A DNA stretch of 34,266 bases from Nitratifractor sp. (GCA_015488535.1 WFNP01000062.1:1-34266), one strand, 5' to 3'. Shown: positions 7,283 to 16,891, numbered from the stretch's first letter. Numbers and translations: made by a program. The notes: generated by a model not told the origin, from the sequence alone.

Positions 7283-7302
7283 GAGACGGAATACTCCGTC
7301 TC
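7283..7302. terminator. hairpin just after icd
   Basis: GAGACGGA (7283-7290), ATAC loop, TCCGTCTC (7295-7302): a perfect eight-pair stem eight bases past the icd stop. There is no T-run on the minus strand, so it is more likely an intercistronic stabiliser or partial terminator than a full stop for the operon. Confidence 0.5.
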
Positions 7303-7310
7303 TGTTTAGA

Positions 7311-9521
7311 TTATATAGATTCTGTTATTTTATTTAGAGTTTCACTCGGTCTCATAGCTTCATTGGCTTTTTCATCATTTGGATGATAATATCCGCCGAT
7401 ATCTTGAGGTTTGCCTTCTACTGCCATAAGCTCTTGCATAATCTTATCTTCATTCTCTTCCAAAGCTTTTGCAATAGGAGCAAATGTATCAGCCAACTCT
7501 TTGTCATCGCTGTTTGCCAGAGCCTGGGCCCAATATTTTGCCAGATAGAAATGACTTGCTTTGTTATCAGGCTCTCCAGCTTTTCTGCTTGGTGCTTTAT
7601 CATTATCTAGATATGCTTCATTTGCTTTGTCAAGAGCTTCAGTTAGAGCTTTGATTTTCTCATCGCCTGTTTTTTGTGAAATCATTCTAAGAGCTTCAGC
7701 AAGTGCCAAAAATTCACCCAAAGAGTCCCATCTTAGATGCCCCTCTTTCAAGAACTGCTCTACATGCTTTGGAGCTGAACCGCCTGCACCGGTTTCAAAC
7801 AATCCTCCACCGGCAAGCAGTGGAACAATAGACATCATTTTAGCAGATGTTCCAAGCTCTAGAATTGGGAAGAGGTCAGTTAGATAATCTCTAAGCACAT
7901 TTCCGGTTACAGAAATAGTATTAAGTCCGGCTCTACTTCTTTTGACTGTATATCTCATAGCAAGTTCTGGAGCCATTATATGATACTCGATTGGCTCTTT
8001 TTCAAGATATTTTGGAAGCTCTTCTACTACTCTTTTGATGATATTTGCATCATGAGCTCTATTGCTGTCAAGCCAGAATACTATCGGATCACCTGTAAGC
8101 TTACCTCTTTCGTGAGCCAATCTGATCCAGTCTTTTACTGCTATCTCTTTTACTCTGTATAGTCTCCAGATATCACCTTTTTTGACATTATGGCTCATCA
8201 GCACATTGCCGTTTTCATCTTTTACCTCTACTACACCATCTTCTGAGATTTTAAATGTAGTAGGATGAGAGCCATACTCTTCAGCTTTCATAGCCATTAG
8301 ACCGACATTTGATACATGCCCCATTGTAGTTACATCAAATTGACCGTTTATTTTGCAATCTTCAAGTATCTCTTTATACATTAGAGCATAACTTCTATCC
8401 GGAATTACAGCTTCACACTCTTGAAGCTCTCCATCTTTATTCCACATCTTGCCACCCTCTCTGATGACTGGAGGCATAGAAGCATCGATAATGATATCAT
8501 TTGAAGCGTGTAAATTTGTAATACCCTTATCACTATCAACCATTGCGATATTCGGCTGCTTTGTATATACCTCTTCGATAGCTTTTTTTATCTCTTCTTG
8601 CTTATCTGCTGGAAGTTTTTCAAGTTTTTTATACAAATCACCCATACCAAGGTCAGGATTTACACCAATCTCTTCAAACTCTTTGGCATATTTATCAAAT
8701 ACATCTTTGTAGAATACTTTTACAGCTTGACCGAACATAATAGGGTCAGAGACTTTCATCATAGTAGCTTTGAGATGAATTGACCATAACAGATCTTTAT
8801 CTTTGGCATCTTTTACACTCTGCTCCAAAAATTTATCAAGCTCCTCAGCACTCATAAATGAAGATGACAACTGCTCACCGTCTTCTACATCATTAAGCTC
8901 TTTTAATACTTTACCATTCAGCTCAATTGTTACTTTTCCACCCTTTTCCATAATAACAGACTGCTCATTGGCATAGAAATCACCCTTCTCCATGTGTGCT
9001 ACATACGCTTTGCAATCAGGTGCAAAAGGCTTGAGTCTGTGTGGATGCTTTTGTGCATACTTTTTAACCGCAGCTGCCGCTCTTCTGTCTGAGTTACCTT
9101 GTCTAAGCACAGGGTTTACCGCTGAGCCTAGACATGTAGCATATCTCTCTCTGATAGCTTTTTCTTCATCACTCTGAGGCTCTTCCGGGAAATCAGGAAT
9201 ATTATATCCCTGCTCTTGAAGCTCAGCTATACACTCTTTGAGCTGAGGAATAGAAGCTGAAATATTTGGTAACTTTATAATGTTTGCTTCAGGTTTATTT
9301 ACCAATTCTCCCAAATATGCCAATTCATCACTGACTTTTTGCTCATCACTCAAATAGTCATTGAAAGTAGCCAATACTCTACCTGCCAAAGAGATATCTC
9401 TCTCTTCCACATTTACTCCTGCATGTTTGCTAAATGCCTGAACGATAGGTAGCAGTGAATAAGTAGCCAGTGCCGGTGCCTCGTCGATTTTTGTCCATAC
9501 GATTGTAGGTTTTGAACTCAT
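7311..9521 (-). CDS. icd: isocitrate dehydrogenase, NADP-dependent, monomeric type
   Basis: Large single-chain IDH of 736 residues, the normal length of the monomeric (IDH-II) family and unlike the 415-residue dimeric enzyme. It converts isocitrate and 2-oxoglutarate. Recognisable are the start KPTIVWTKIDEAPALATYSLLPI, the block VIPDRSYALMYKEILEDCK, QFDVTTMGHVSNVGLMA, and FWLDSNRAHDANI followed by the C-terminal GAGGSAPKHV. The start has GGAG seven bases upstream of ATG 9521. First gene of the icd-mdh-fumarase operon; in autotrophic Campylobacterota this enzyme can run in the carboxylating direction of the reductive TCA cycle, though ATP-citrate lyase and oxoglutarate synthase are not in this window. 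Confidence 0.96.
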   Translation of the reverse strand: MSSKPTIVWTKIDEAPALATYSLLPIVQAFSKHAGVNVEERDISLAGRVLATFNDYLSDEQKVSDELAYLGELVNKPEANIIKLPNISASIPQLKECIAELQEQGYNIPDFPEEPQSDEEKAIRERYATCLGSAVNPVLRQGNSDRRAAAAVKKYAQKHPHRLKPFAPDCKAYVAHMEKGDFYANEQSVIMEKGGKVTIELNGKVLKELNDVEDGEQLSSSFMSAEELDKFLEQSVKDAKDKDLLWSIHLKATMMKVSDPIMFGQAVKVFYKDVFDKYAKEFEEIGVNPDLGMGDLYKKLEKLPADKQEEIKKAIEEVYTKQPNIAMVDSDKGITNLHASNDIIIDASMPPVIREGGKMWNKDGELQECEAVIPDRSYALMYKEILEDCKINGQFDVTTMGHVSNVGLMAMKAEEYGSHPTTFKISEDGVVEVKDENGNVLMSHNVKKGDIWRLYRVKEIAVKDWIRLAHERGKLTGDPIVFWLDSNRAHDANIIKRVVEELPKYLEKEPIEYHIMAPELAMRYTVKRSRAGLNTISVTGNVLRDYLTDLFPILELGTSAKMMSIVPLLAGGGLFETGAGGSAPKHVEQFLKEGHLRWDSLGEFLALAEALRMISQKTGDEKIKALTEALDKANEAYLDNDKAPSRKAGEPDNKASHFYLAKYWAQALANSDDKELADTFAPIAKALEENEDKIMQELMAVEGKPQDIGGYYHPNDEKANEAMRPSETLNKITESI

Positions 9522-9554
9522 ATAGTTCTCCTGTTTTGGATTATTGATGAGATT

Positions 9555-9560
9555 ATTATA
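9555..9560 (-). promoter_or_regulatory. probable -10 box of the icd operon
   Basis: TATAAT on the minus strand, 34 bases upstream of ATG 9521. No -35 match is obvious. The AT-rich upstream stretch includes an A/T run at 9586-9592. Confidence 0.5.
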
Positions 9561-9697
9561 TCTTTCATCGTTTACCTTAGGGCAAAAAAATCAATATAAG
9601 TAATATGATATATAAATAGTGTTTCATTACGACACATATATATCTAAACAACTTATGCAGTAACTCCCATACAAGATATACATAGTGTGTATTATAG

Positions 9698-9729
9698 TAA
9701 CACTTGGATAGTTTGGGTAAGAAGTGTTA
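9698..9729. promoter_or_regulatory. inverted repeat upstream of icd (possible operator)
   Basis: TAACACTT (9698-9705) and AAGTGTTA (9722-9729), perfect eight-base arms with a 16-base spacer, about 180 bases upstream of icd. Regulator binding is a guess from the symmetry; chance occurrence in AT-rich DNA is possible. Confidence 0.25.
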
Positions 9730-9826
9730 TATAATTTACTCTGTTTCAAAACTCATTTTTAATGACTGATGTTATGTATATTGTTTGAAATCACCATAAT
9801 TTAATACAATAAAAAGCTCTAAATTT

Positions 9827-10573
9827 TTAATTATCCAAAGGTATCCACTGAGGCTCTTCTTCCATATTAGGGAAACCATCTAATATCTCAAGTCCGCTAA
9901 ATCTTTTTTTATAAGCAAATGCTTTGCATCCATCTACCCAATACCCTAAATATATATACCTCAATCCCATACTTTTGGCTATCTCTATCTGATACAGCAA
10001 AGAGAATGTCCCAAGAGAATAGTATGCATAATCTGGGTCATAAAAGAAGTAAATCGCACTGATACCATCTTCTACTATATCTATCAAATCTACACCTACA
10101 AGTTTGTCATCTCTGACATATAGCACCTCTTTTCCGAAACCGTGAGCACCCTGAGCGAAATTTTCATAATATTCACTCAAATTTATCTCTTTGTATTTCC
10201 ATGCATCTTTTTGGGATTTCCATTTATGGTATCTATTGTAAAGCTCTATATGCTCATCACTTATAGTCGGTCTTCTTACAATTATGCCCGTATCAAGATT
10301 TCTTTTGTAAGCTTTTTTTTGAGAACGAGACATTTTAAATCTGTTGATATCTATTCTCAGACTTTTACACTCATTGCAACTAGCACATATCGGATAAAAA
10401 TAAAAGTTGCCAAATCTTCGCCATCCTCTTTGAATGACAGTCGTGCAAAATGCCTCATCGGCATCTTCTGTATATCGGTAGAGCATACGGGTATTGCGAC
10501 CCTCAAGATAAGCACAAGGATAATCCAGTGTGCAAAAATCGGTAAATTCCATATTTGTATTTTGCTTTTTCAT
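9827..10573 (-). CDS. bpt: aspartate/glutamate leucyltransferase (R-transferase family)
   Basis: Transfers leucine from Leu-tRNA to N-terminal Asp or Glu of proteins, marking them for ClpS/ClpAP degradation (N-end rule). The 248-residue chain has the family blocks: the Cys-containing start DFCTLDYPCAYL, RGWRRFGNFYFYPICASCNECKSLRI with the C-x2-C-x2-C set, and the GNAT-like C-terminal half with YFFYDPDYAYYSLGTFSLLYQIEIA and YLGYWVDGCKAFAYK. ATG 10573 has AGGAT upstream at a long distance; ATG 10552 (residue 8) is an alternative. It diverges from the methyltransferase gene over a short shared promoter region. Confidence 0.9.
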   Translation of the reverse strand: MKKQNTNMEFTDFCTLDYPCAYLEGRNTRMLYRYTEDADEAFCTTVIQRGWRRFGNFYFYPICASCNECKSLRIDINRFKMSRSQKKAYKRNLDTGIIVRRPTISDEHIELYNRYHKWKSQKDAWKYKEINLSEYYENFAQGAHGFGKEVLYVRDDKLVGVDLIDIVEDGISAIYFFYDPDYAYYSLGTFSLLYQIEIAKSMGLRYIYLGYWVDGCKAFAYKKRFSGLEILDGFPNMEEEPQWIPLDN

Positions 10574-10623
10574 AAATGAGATTCTATCCTATTTTGATAC
10601 AATTGCGAAAAAAAGCAGAGAGT

Positions 10624-11319
10624 ATGTTCTTATATCAGCCAAGCAGTGGATACAGATATAACAGTGATTCAATATTTTTATACGATTTTATTCAAGAATT
10701 TAAGCCAAAAGGTGAGCTACTTGATATAGGGTGTGGAGTAGGTATAATATCTCTTCTACTTGGTAGAGATTTTCCTCTCAAAATAACAGCTATAGACAAG
10801 CAAAGAGATGCGGTAACTTATGCTGAACGAAACTATCTGCTAAACGCAATAGATGCAAATGTATATCATATGGATATTACAAAGGAGTTACCAGAGGGAG
10901 AGTATGATTATATAGTATCAAACCCGCCTTTTTATGCTCCTAGTGTCCGGCAAAGTGAAGATATATCTTTGAATATTTCCAGATATTCACATCATATGCC
11001 AATAGCTTCTCTAATTTCAGCTGTAAAAAAGCTATTGAAACCAAGAGGATATTTTATATTTTGCTACGATTCCAAACAGAGTGATATTGTATTAGAGGAG
11101 TTAAGAAAAGCAAAACTAAATCCTGAGCTGTTAAGATGTGTGCATCCAAAAATTGACAGAGATGCCAAAATAGTGATGATATCTGCCAGAAAAAACTCAA
11201 ATGCCATGCTAAAAATCTCTCCACCTTTGATAGTATTTGATAAAGACGGAGAATATACAGCCGAGGCAAAAGAGGCTTTCAAAAAAGCAGGAACACACTC
11301 AATAAAAGGAGATTTGTGA
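10624..11319 (+). CDS. TrmN6/YfiC-like N6-adenine tRNA methyltransferase
   Basis: A class I SAM methyltransferase of 231 residues. It has the SAM loop DIGCGVG (34-40), an Asp-ending second strand (TAIDKQRDA) and the catalytic NPPFY (100-104) typical of N6-adenine enzymes. The opening FLYQPSSGYRYNSDSIFL matches the YfiC/TrmN6 group, which modifies A37 of tRNA1(Val). I chose ATG 10624 rather than ATG 10576: the 16 extra codons overlap the divergent bpt promoter region, and homologues begin with the (M)xLYQP segment. Synteny with Campylobacter upstream of trpC supports an ancient gene set. Target RNA is inferred from family only. Confidence 0.8.
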   Translation: MFLYQPSSGYRYNSDSIFLYDFIQEFKPKGELLDIGCGVGIISLLLGRDFPLKITAIDKQRDAVTYAERNYLLNAIDANVYHMDITKELPEGEYDYIVSNPPFYAPSVRQSEDISLNISRYSHHMPIASLISAVKKLLKPRGYFIFCYDSKQSDIVLEELRKAKLNPELLRCVHPKIDRDAKIVMISARKNSNAMLKISPPLIVFDKDGEYTAEAKEAFKKAGTHSIKGDL

Positions 11320-11335
11320 AAAAGGAGACAAAAGA

Positions 11336-11710
11336 GTGGGAATAATGAAAGAAGAGGGTTATCCGTTTGCTTTTGACCCAAAGGCGTGTGAGAGTTGTGA
11401 GGGTGAGTGTTGTAGAGGTGAAAGCGGATATATATGGGTCAAATATCCGGAAATAGTAGCAATTTCTCAATATATAGATATAGAGTTGGAAAATTTCGCT
11501 AAAATCTATCTCAAAAAAGTGGGTCACAGATACTCTCTTGTAGAGAAACAGATAGCCCAAGATGATTATGCATGTATCTTTTTTGATACAACAAAGATGA
11601 GATGTTCTATATATCCGGTGAGACCTTTACAGTGTAGAACATTTCCGTTTTGGCAACAATTCAAAAACAGTAAAGATGAGGTGAAAAAAGAGTGTCCAGG
11701 AATAATATAA
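11336..11710 (+). CDS. YkgJ-family Cys-cluster (zinc/iron-chelating) protein
   Basis: A 124-residue soluble protein with the N-terminal cysteine cluster Cys18, Cys21, Cys25, Cys26 (CESCEGECC) and later Cys80, Cys90, Cys100 and Cys120 (DYACIFF, MRCSIYPVRPLQCRTFPFW). This is the pattern of the putative metal-chelating YkgJ (CxxCxxxCC) family; the true function is unknown. GTG 11336 is preferred as start because AAGGAG lies eight bases upstream; ATG 11345 would be too far. It follows the methyltransferase by 16 bases and overlaps the TPR gene by 19. Confidence 0.8.
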   Translation: MGIMKEEGYPFAFDPKACESCEGECCRGESGYIWVKYPEIVAISQYIDIELENFAKIYLKKVGHRYSLVEKQIAQDDYACIFFDTTKMRCSIYPVRPLQCRTFPFWQQFKNSKDEVKKECPGII

Positions 11711-12993
11711 AATTTGCAACTATCTTATTTGTATCGCTTGTATATGCTATAAATGCAAACAATTTAAAAAGTAAAGATGGCTTTTTTGAAGATACTTATA
11801 TTGTAAAAGCCCTTCTTGCCAAAGAGCATAGAGATTTAAAAACATCTAGTCAAATATTTACTTATCTTTATGACAAAACAGGTAAATATGAGTATCTAAT
11901 ACAAGCTTTGGCTGATGCTGGTGATAGTGGTAAAATCAGTGATGAGCTTTTAAACAGAGCTGAACACTTCATAATAGAGAAGCATACAAAAAAACAAAAA
12001 GAGTTCATTGCTACATTTTTAGCAAAAATATATGCTCTAAGAGGAGATGTTAAAAAATCTGATGAGATTATAAAAAAATACCTATCTAATACCAATAATA
12101 AAGAGATTTTAAAAGCTTTATATAAAATTTATATGCAACAAAAACGATATGAAGATGCTTATAAAATTTTAAAAAAGAGATACTCATCTCCTCCTACTGA
12201 ATATGAGATAATGGATGAAGCTGAGTTTTTATATGATACACTTGGGAAAAAATCTGAAGCTAAAAAACTGCTTGAGACATATATCAATATGCACGAAGAT
12301 AAAGACACTGATCCAAATATATATTTAAAACTTATAGACTTTTATATACAAGATAAAGATATAAATAATATATTAAGAGTATATGAAAAGCTATACAACA
12401 GATATCCCAAAAAATTTATACTGAAAAAGATTATAAAACTCTATCTTTACAAAAAAGATATAAATGGCTTAATATCTTTTCTCAAAAAGCATGAAAAAGG
12501 CAATGAAGAACTGCTTTATATGATATATAGAGAAAAAAGAGATATAAAAAATGCTCTAAAAATAGCAGATAAACTATACAAATCAACAAAAAAGCCCAAA
12601 TGGCTTGCCGAAAAAGCTATGTTGATGTATGAAGAAGCTAAAAAGAATCAAAAGATAACTCCGCAATTTTTGAAAAAGTTTTCTGAATATTTTGATAAAG
12701 CCATCAAAGAAGGAGCTGATGACAGCATATATCTAAACTACTATGGTTATACATTAATTGAGCATAATTTGGATATAAAAAGAGGTATAAAACTTGTAAA
12801 AAAAGCCCTAAAGCAAAAACCTAACAGTTATTATTATCTAGATTCTCTGGCATGGGGTCTTTATAAAGAAGGAAAGTGTAATGAAGCAAAGAGGATAATG
12901 GAAAAAGTGACAAAACTAGGCGGTCTAAAAGAGAGTGAAATAAAAGAGCATAAAATAAAAATTGATGAATGTGCAAACAAAAAGGATAAATAG
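11692..12993 (+). CDS. exported tetratricopeptide-repeat protein
   Basis: A 433-residue protein with a hydrophobic N-terminal segment ([15 protein letters not shown], about residues 8-22) that looks like a signal peptide without a lipobox Cys. It is followed by degenerate TPR-like helical pairs over the whole length. The clearest lie near the C-terminus ([28 protein letters not shown] and [26 protein letters not shown]). Very Lys-rich. Probably periplasmic and a protein-binding scaffold; the partner is unknown. The start is GTG 11692, overlapping the previous gene, so it is translationally coupled. Its stop overlaps trpC by one base. Campylobacter has a TPR-like lipoprotein in the same place next to trpC. 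Confidence 0.8.
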   Translation: MSRNNIKFATILFVSLVYAINANNLKSKDGFFEDTYIVKALLAKEHRDLKTSSQIFTYLYDKTGKYEYLIQALADAGDSGKISDELLNRAEHFIIEKHTKKQKEFIATFLAKIYALRGDVKKSDEIIKKYLSNTNNKEILKALYKIYMQQKRYEDAYKILKKRYSSPPTEYEIMDEAEFLYDTLGKKSEAKKLLETYINMHEDKDTDPNIYLKLIDFYIQDKDINNILRVYEKLYNRYPKKFILKKIIKLYLYKKDINGLISFLKKHEKGNEELLYMIYREKRDIKNALKIADKLYKSTKKPKWLAEKAMLMYEEAKKNQKITPQFLKKFSEYFDKAIKEGADDSIYLNYYGYTLIEHNLDIKRGIKLVKKALKQKPNSYYYLDSLAWGLYKEGKCNEAKRIMEKVTKLGGLKESEIKEHKIKIDECANKKDK

Positions 12994-13787
12994 TGGCAGA
13001 TATTTTAGATGAAATTATAAAAAAAACAAAAGATGATTTAGAGAGAAAAAAAGTAGAATATCCTATGGAGTGGCTCGGACGCTCTTTGTCTTTCAATCCG
13101 TTTTTACCAAGAGATGTCCATTCAGTGCTGAAATCTACACCGGAAAATCCATACAGAATTATTGCCGAAATAAAAAAAGCAAGTCCCAGTAAAGGTATAA
13201 TCAGAGAGGATTTTGACCCTATGCTAATAGCCCAGGAGTATGAAAAAGGAGGAGCAGATGCTCTCTCTATATTGACTGAACCTCACTGGTTTAAAGGTAA
13301 TGTAGAGTATCTTGGTATGGTAAGAAGATATGTCCCTACGCCATTGCTTAGAAAAGATTTTATCATAGACAAGTATCAGATATTAGAAGCTCTAGTTTAT
13401 GGAGCCGATTTTATACTGCTGATAGCAAAAGCACTCTCAAGAAAAGAGCTGAAAGAACTCCTTGATTATACCAGACACCTCGGTATGGAAGCACTCGTAG
13501 AGATACACGACAAAGTAGATTTGACCAAAGCAGTCTTTGCAGGAGCTGATATCATCGGAATCAATCACAGAAACTTAGAGACATTTGAAATGGATATGAA
13601 GCTTAGTGAAAGACTCATCCCTTTGATTCCAAACAGTAAAATTATAGTAGCCGAAAGTGGTATAAACAACCATGAAACAGTTGTGGAGTTATCCAAAGTA
13701 GGAGCAGATGCTTTCTTGGTAGGAGAGCATTTTATGAGACAAGATGATATATCTTCAGCACTCTCAAAACTGAAATACGGAGAATAA
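12993..13787 (+). CDS. trpC: indole-3-glycerol phosphate synthase
   Basis: Fourth step of tryptophan synthesis: closes the indole ring of CdRP in a TIM barrel. The 264 residues show all usual blocks: [21 protein letters not shown] (catalytic Lys), [62 protein letters not shown] and [12 protein letters not shown] with [12 protein letters not shown]. It starts at GTG 12993 inside TAGTG, sharing a base with the TPR stop. No other trp genes are nearby, so the pathway is dispersed, as is common in the phylum. Confidence 0.95.
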   Translation: MADILDEIIKKTKDDLERKKVEYPMEWLGRSLSFNPFLPRDVHSVLKSTPENPYRIIAEIKKASPSKGIIREDFDPMLIAQEYEKGGADALSILTEPHWFKGNVEYLGMVRRYVPTPLLRKDFIIDKYQILEALVYGADFILLIAKALSRKELKELLDYTRHLGMEALVEIHDKVDLTKAVFAGADIIGINHRNLETFEMDMKLSERLIPLIPNSKIIVAESGINNHETVVELSKVGADAFLVGEHFMRQDDISSALSKLKYGE

Positions 13788-13790
13788 AAC

Positions 13791-13866
13791 TTATTATCCA
13801 CAAAAGGAAGAACGACTTTGAGCATATAAAAATGGCTAGAGGGGTCTTCTCTTCCAAAAGTAATAA
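13791..13866. terminator. possible bidirectional terminator after trpC
   Basis: Interrupted long stem between convergent genes: TTATTA (13791-13796)/TAATAA (13861-13866), GGAAGA (13806-13811)/TCTTCC (13850-13855) and GAC/GTC inside. The loops are large and the pairing is broken, so this is only a plausible termination structure. Confidence 0.3.
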
Positions 13867-15798
13867 TTATTCATAGCTTATCCATCCTATACTGTAATAA
13901 CCGTCTCCTTCAAGAGGAAAAATATTGATTTTATCAATGTTACTTTTTTGTTCCAAAGTCATAGACCTGTTTTGAATGCCTATACCATAAGTTGCGGGTA
14001 ATAAAAATATATCTACAATTTTACTCTTATGTAACAAAATCACCAAATATTTATCATTATTATCAAATCCTATAGAAAGATGCTTTAAAGCTGTAGATTT
14101 GTCAAATAGTATAGATATACCTTTGGAACCAAACTTTACCGCTCCTGCTCCGTCCCATTTCATACCATCTCTGTGTATTTTTGATATTTTGTCGATATTT
14201 ACCATATGTGTCGGTTTCATAGAGATATATTTAGGATAAAGCTTTGCAAGTAAACTCTTACTATATATAGGAATATTTATATTGGGATTGCTATATTTTT
14301 CTTTTTTTATAAAATAATTTTTTGTATTGATATTATATATACTATACAGCCTTTTAAATTGCCATAAATTACCTTCTGTAATATTTTTTATATCGTGATA
14401 AAGACTGTTCAATTCTTTATCATAAAGTGATGTATTACTATGCACTACTGCATAAATATAATCAGTAGGAATTTTCCTCATCTCATGTCCTATTCTCCAA
14501 TCTTTTTTTTGTATAGCAGGTAACTGTGACAAAAGAGGATCTGTAAGTGCGCAAATATCTATATAAAATATATCATCTCTATGGCTCAAAGCATAGGCAC
14601 CCAATCCCCCACATATACTCTTTACTTTAGTAGGTCTTTTGTGTTTTAAAGTAGTAATTTTTGGCCACTCTCTTTGGGGTGATATCAATCCATATTTGCT
14701 AAAATAAAATCCTCTCTCATCAGCTACTCCCATATATGCATTTTTATCACTGTAATTTTTATCTACCATCAGAGGAGATGAGGCACTACTGCTTATATAT
14801 ACAACAGGTAACAATATCAGATACAGCCAGAAAATATTTTTTTTATCTAACAAAAAATCAACAATTAAAAAAGTAGCGATAAATGCCGGGACTGCAAAAA
14901 AGCGACCCATCATAAAATCCCCTCCAATTTTGACTATATAGAGCAGATATATAATCAAACCTAAAGCCAAAGCTCGTCTAAATCCTCCCTGGAAAACTCC
15001 TAATACTACTCCAACAGCTATAATAAGCAGTGTAATCAAGTCATGGTGATATTGAACTTGATAGTATTGTAAACCTCTTTTTATAAACTCTCCAACAGGA
15101 TATCCTGATTCAAGTTTGGCATAAAATGTATTTGGTAAAAAGTGTCCAAAATAAAACAGTGAAAACAGCATCCATGCTATTACTATCATAGATGATACTA
15201 TTACAGGCTTTATATTGCTTTTTTTATATCGTATCCATAAAGTAATCACAACAGGAAAGATAATAAGAATATAATCCATTCTGTTTAGAAAAATCATAGC
15301 AAACAGTATATAGAGTAACTTCAATTGCCTGTCACTAAAATTATTATATGAAAAAAGTATATATAAAGTAATAGCAAAGAGAAAATATGTCAATGGATTT
15401 TCCAATCCGGAACTACTGTAATCAATAAACGCTTTGGAAAAAAGCAAAAGTAGTAATCCCAATACAACTGCATTGAGAGAGTTTCGTTTGGAGGCATAAT
15501 ATATTATTGTAAATATAGCTAAAAGAGATAATACTATAGATATATAGATGATTGTATAGTAATAATCTCCGGTAATATATGTCAGCACAGAAAGCAATAA
15601 AAACCATAAAGGATGTGTAAAAGCCTGGACTCTCTGAGCAAAATTAAATACCAATCCGTCACCATGATGAAGGTTTACTATTTGAGTCAAGGATATCAAA
15701 GCATCATCGCTAATCCATGCTGATATATACATAGCATAGGCAAACAGGGCAATAAAAACAAATCCGACTATCCATACTTTATATTTAAATATATTCAC
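13867..15798 (-). CDS. GT-C-type polytopic membrane glycosyltransferase
   Basis: A 643-residue protein with about ten hydrophobic helices in the first 340 residues and a soluble C-terminal part. The N-terminal pattern, a first helix then SDDALISLTQIVNLHHGDGLVFN with FTHPLWFLLL soon after, is typical of lipid-carrier-dependent GT-C transferases of the AftB/ArnT-like kind; Asp31-Asp32 in the first outer loop would be the catalytic/metal pair. The likely role is transfer of a sugar from a polyprenyl phosphate to an envelope glycan; donor and acceptor cannot be told. It stands 29 bases downstream of rsmE on the same strand and is convergent with trpC. No companion glycan genes are visible. Confidence 0.7.
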   Translation of the reverse strand: MNIFKYKVWIVGFVFIALFAYAMYISAWISDDALISLTQIVNLHHGDGLVFNFAQRVQAFTHPLWFLLLSVLTYITGDYYYTIIYISIVLSLLAIFTIIYYASKRNSLNAVVLGLLLLLFSKAFIDYSSSGLENPLTYFLFAITLYILFSYNNFSDRQLKLLYILFAMIFLNRMDYILIIFPVVITLWIRYKKSNIKPVIVSSMIVIAWMLFSLFYFGHFLPNTFYAKLESGYPVGEFIKRGLQYYQVQYHHDLITLLIIAVGVVLGVFQGGFRRALALGLIIYLLYIVKIGGDFMMGRFFAVPAFIATFLIVDFLLDKKNIFWLYLILLPVVYISSSASSPLMVDKNYSDKNAYMGVADERGFYFSKYGLISPQREWPKITTLKHKRPTKVKSICGGLGAYALSHRDDIFYIDICALTDPLLSQLPAIQKKDWRIGHEMRKIPTDYIYAVVHSNTSLYDKELNSLYHDIKNITEGNLWQFKRLYSIYNINTKNYFIKKEKYSNPNINIPIYSKSLLAKLYPKYISMKPTHMVNIDKISKIHRDGMKWDGAGAVKFGSKGISILFDKSTALKHLSIGFDNNDKYLVILLHKSKIVDIFLLPATYGIGIQNRSMTLEQKSNIDKINIFPLEGDGYYSIGWISYE

Positions 15799-15827
15799 CC
15801 ATACTCTCCTGTTAAATATAAAGAAAC

Positions 15828-16499
15828 TTATAACAACAATATTGAAGCGGCTGATATTGCGGCTGTTTCACTCCGCAAAACAGTGGAAGTATTCAAACCT
15901 ACAATTCTGTTTTCATCAAACAGATTTCTTTCTCTGTCGCTAAAACCACCCTCGCAACCTATAACAATGGTAGAGATATTATCTCTTTTATCTCTTATCA
16001 TATTTTGAGAAAAATTCAACATATAACAACTCTTTTCAGATTGGACAAATTCATCTATACTCATAGACGGCATAATCTTTAGCAATCTACTTCTACCGCA
16101 CTGTTGAGATGAATTTATCAAAATTCTTTTCAATCTATCCATATCTATTTTGAAATTTCTTTGGCTTCTGTCACATATAAGAGGAGTTATTTTTGATACA
16201 CCTATTTCATTGAGAGGAGGGAGAAATTTTTCAAGTGTTTTGGTATCTATCAGACACCATCCTATATGAAGCTCTTTAGCAGGTGCAACTACTTTAAATA
16301 TACTCTCTATCAGACTCAAAACAGCTCTACGCCTCTCTATAAAATCAACTCTGTATTTATAGAGATAATCATCTTTTAAGTTTCTCAAATATATCTCAGA
16401 TGATATCTTCAGCCGTCTTGCTTTAAATAAGTGGCGATACTCTTCACCCTCTACTGTGAGCTTTGGATTACCTGCATTTGTATCATATAGATATATCAT
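15828..16499 (-). CDS. rsmE: 16S rRNA m3U1498 methyltransferase
   Basis: A SPOUT-class methyltransferase of 223 residues. An N-terminal PUA-like part (EEYRHLFKARRLKISSEIYLRNL) precedes the knotted SAM domain. The latter has KFLPPLNEIGVSKITPLICDRSQR, SSQQCGRSRLLKI, VIGCEGGFSDRERN and LNTSTVLRSETAAISAASILLL, all family blocks. The usual PEGG is CEGG here, and the chain ends straight after the last conserved helix, which makes it a short version. The start overlaps the stop of the 4-TM gene by four bases (ATGA type), so the two are coupled. Confidence 0.9.
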   Translation of the reverse strand: MIYLYDTNAGNPKLTVEGEEYRHLFKARRLKISSEIYLRNLKDDYLYKYRVDFIERRRAVLSLIESIFKVVAPAKELHIGWCLIDTKTLEKFLPPLNEIGVSKITPLICDRSQRNFKIDMDRLKRILINSSQQCGRSRLLKIMPSMSIDEFVQSEKSCYMLNFSQNMIRDKRDNISTIVIGCEGGFSDRERNLFDENRIVGLNTSTVLRSETAAISAASILLL

Positions 16500-16885
16500 G
16501 ACATTTTGGTTACTGCTACTATCATTAGAGTCAAAAGAAGCTCAATACCCACTACGCTCATACTGAATGTAGAAGCATCACCGCCTGATAGCCATATCTT
16601 TTTGTTTTTGACAGCTCTATATCCATCCAATACAGGCAAAATCACTGCTAATGCTATCATGGCATCTACTCTCAAAGTAAGTGCATGTTTGGTAAAGACA
16701 AATACAATCAATCCACTAAACAGGCTCATAGACCACAATGCCCAAAAGGCAAAATATCCAATTCTTGTATATAAAATATACTTATCCATACTGTTTCTCA
16801 ATCCCAACGGCAAAAAGAGATTTATCAGCATTACAAGCATCAACCCCTCTACCATCAAAAAGTGATAATGTATCAAAACATCCAT
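16496..16885 (-). CDS. four-helix integral membrane protein, function unknown
   Basis: A 129-residue protein with four hydrophobic segments (about residues 8-28, 41-64, 72-90 and 104-126) and short loops. I do not recognise a named family. A conserved-looking feature is His6 and His8 with Glu13 at the start of the first helix; whether they bind anything is unknown. It lies six bases after moaA and overlaps rsmE by four bases, so it is the middle gene of a moaA/4-TM/rsmE unit. Confidence 0.75.
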   Translation of the reverse strand: MDVLIHYHFLMVEGLMLVMLINLFLPLGLRNSMDKYILYTRIGYFAFWALWSMSLFSGLIVFVFTKHALTLRVDAMIALAVILPVLDGYRAVKNKKIWLSGGDASTFSMSVVGIELLLTLMIVAVTKMS

Positions 16886-16891
16886 TGTTTC

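Larger units (their letters stand above)
9522..9826. other. 305-base gap upstream of icd
   Basis: AT-rich and non-coding as far as can be seen. It holds the probable icd promoter (-10 at 9555-9560) and an inverted repeat TAACACTT (9698-9705)/AAGTGTTA (9722-9729). The bpt stop forms the other border. Confidence 0.5.

Noticed and set aside
10576-10623. 16-codon N-terminal extension of the TrmN6-like protein
   Set aside because: It would fill the whole divergent bpt promoter region; the family starts with the LYQP segment at 10624.
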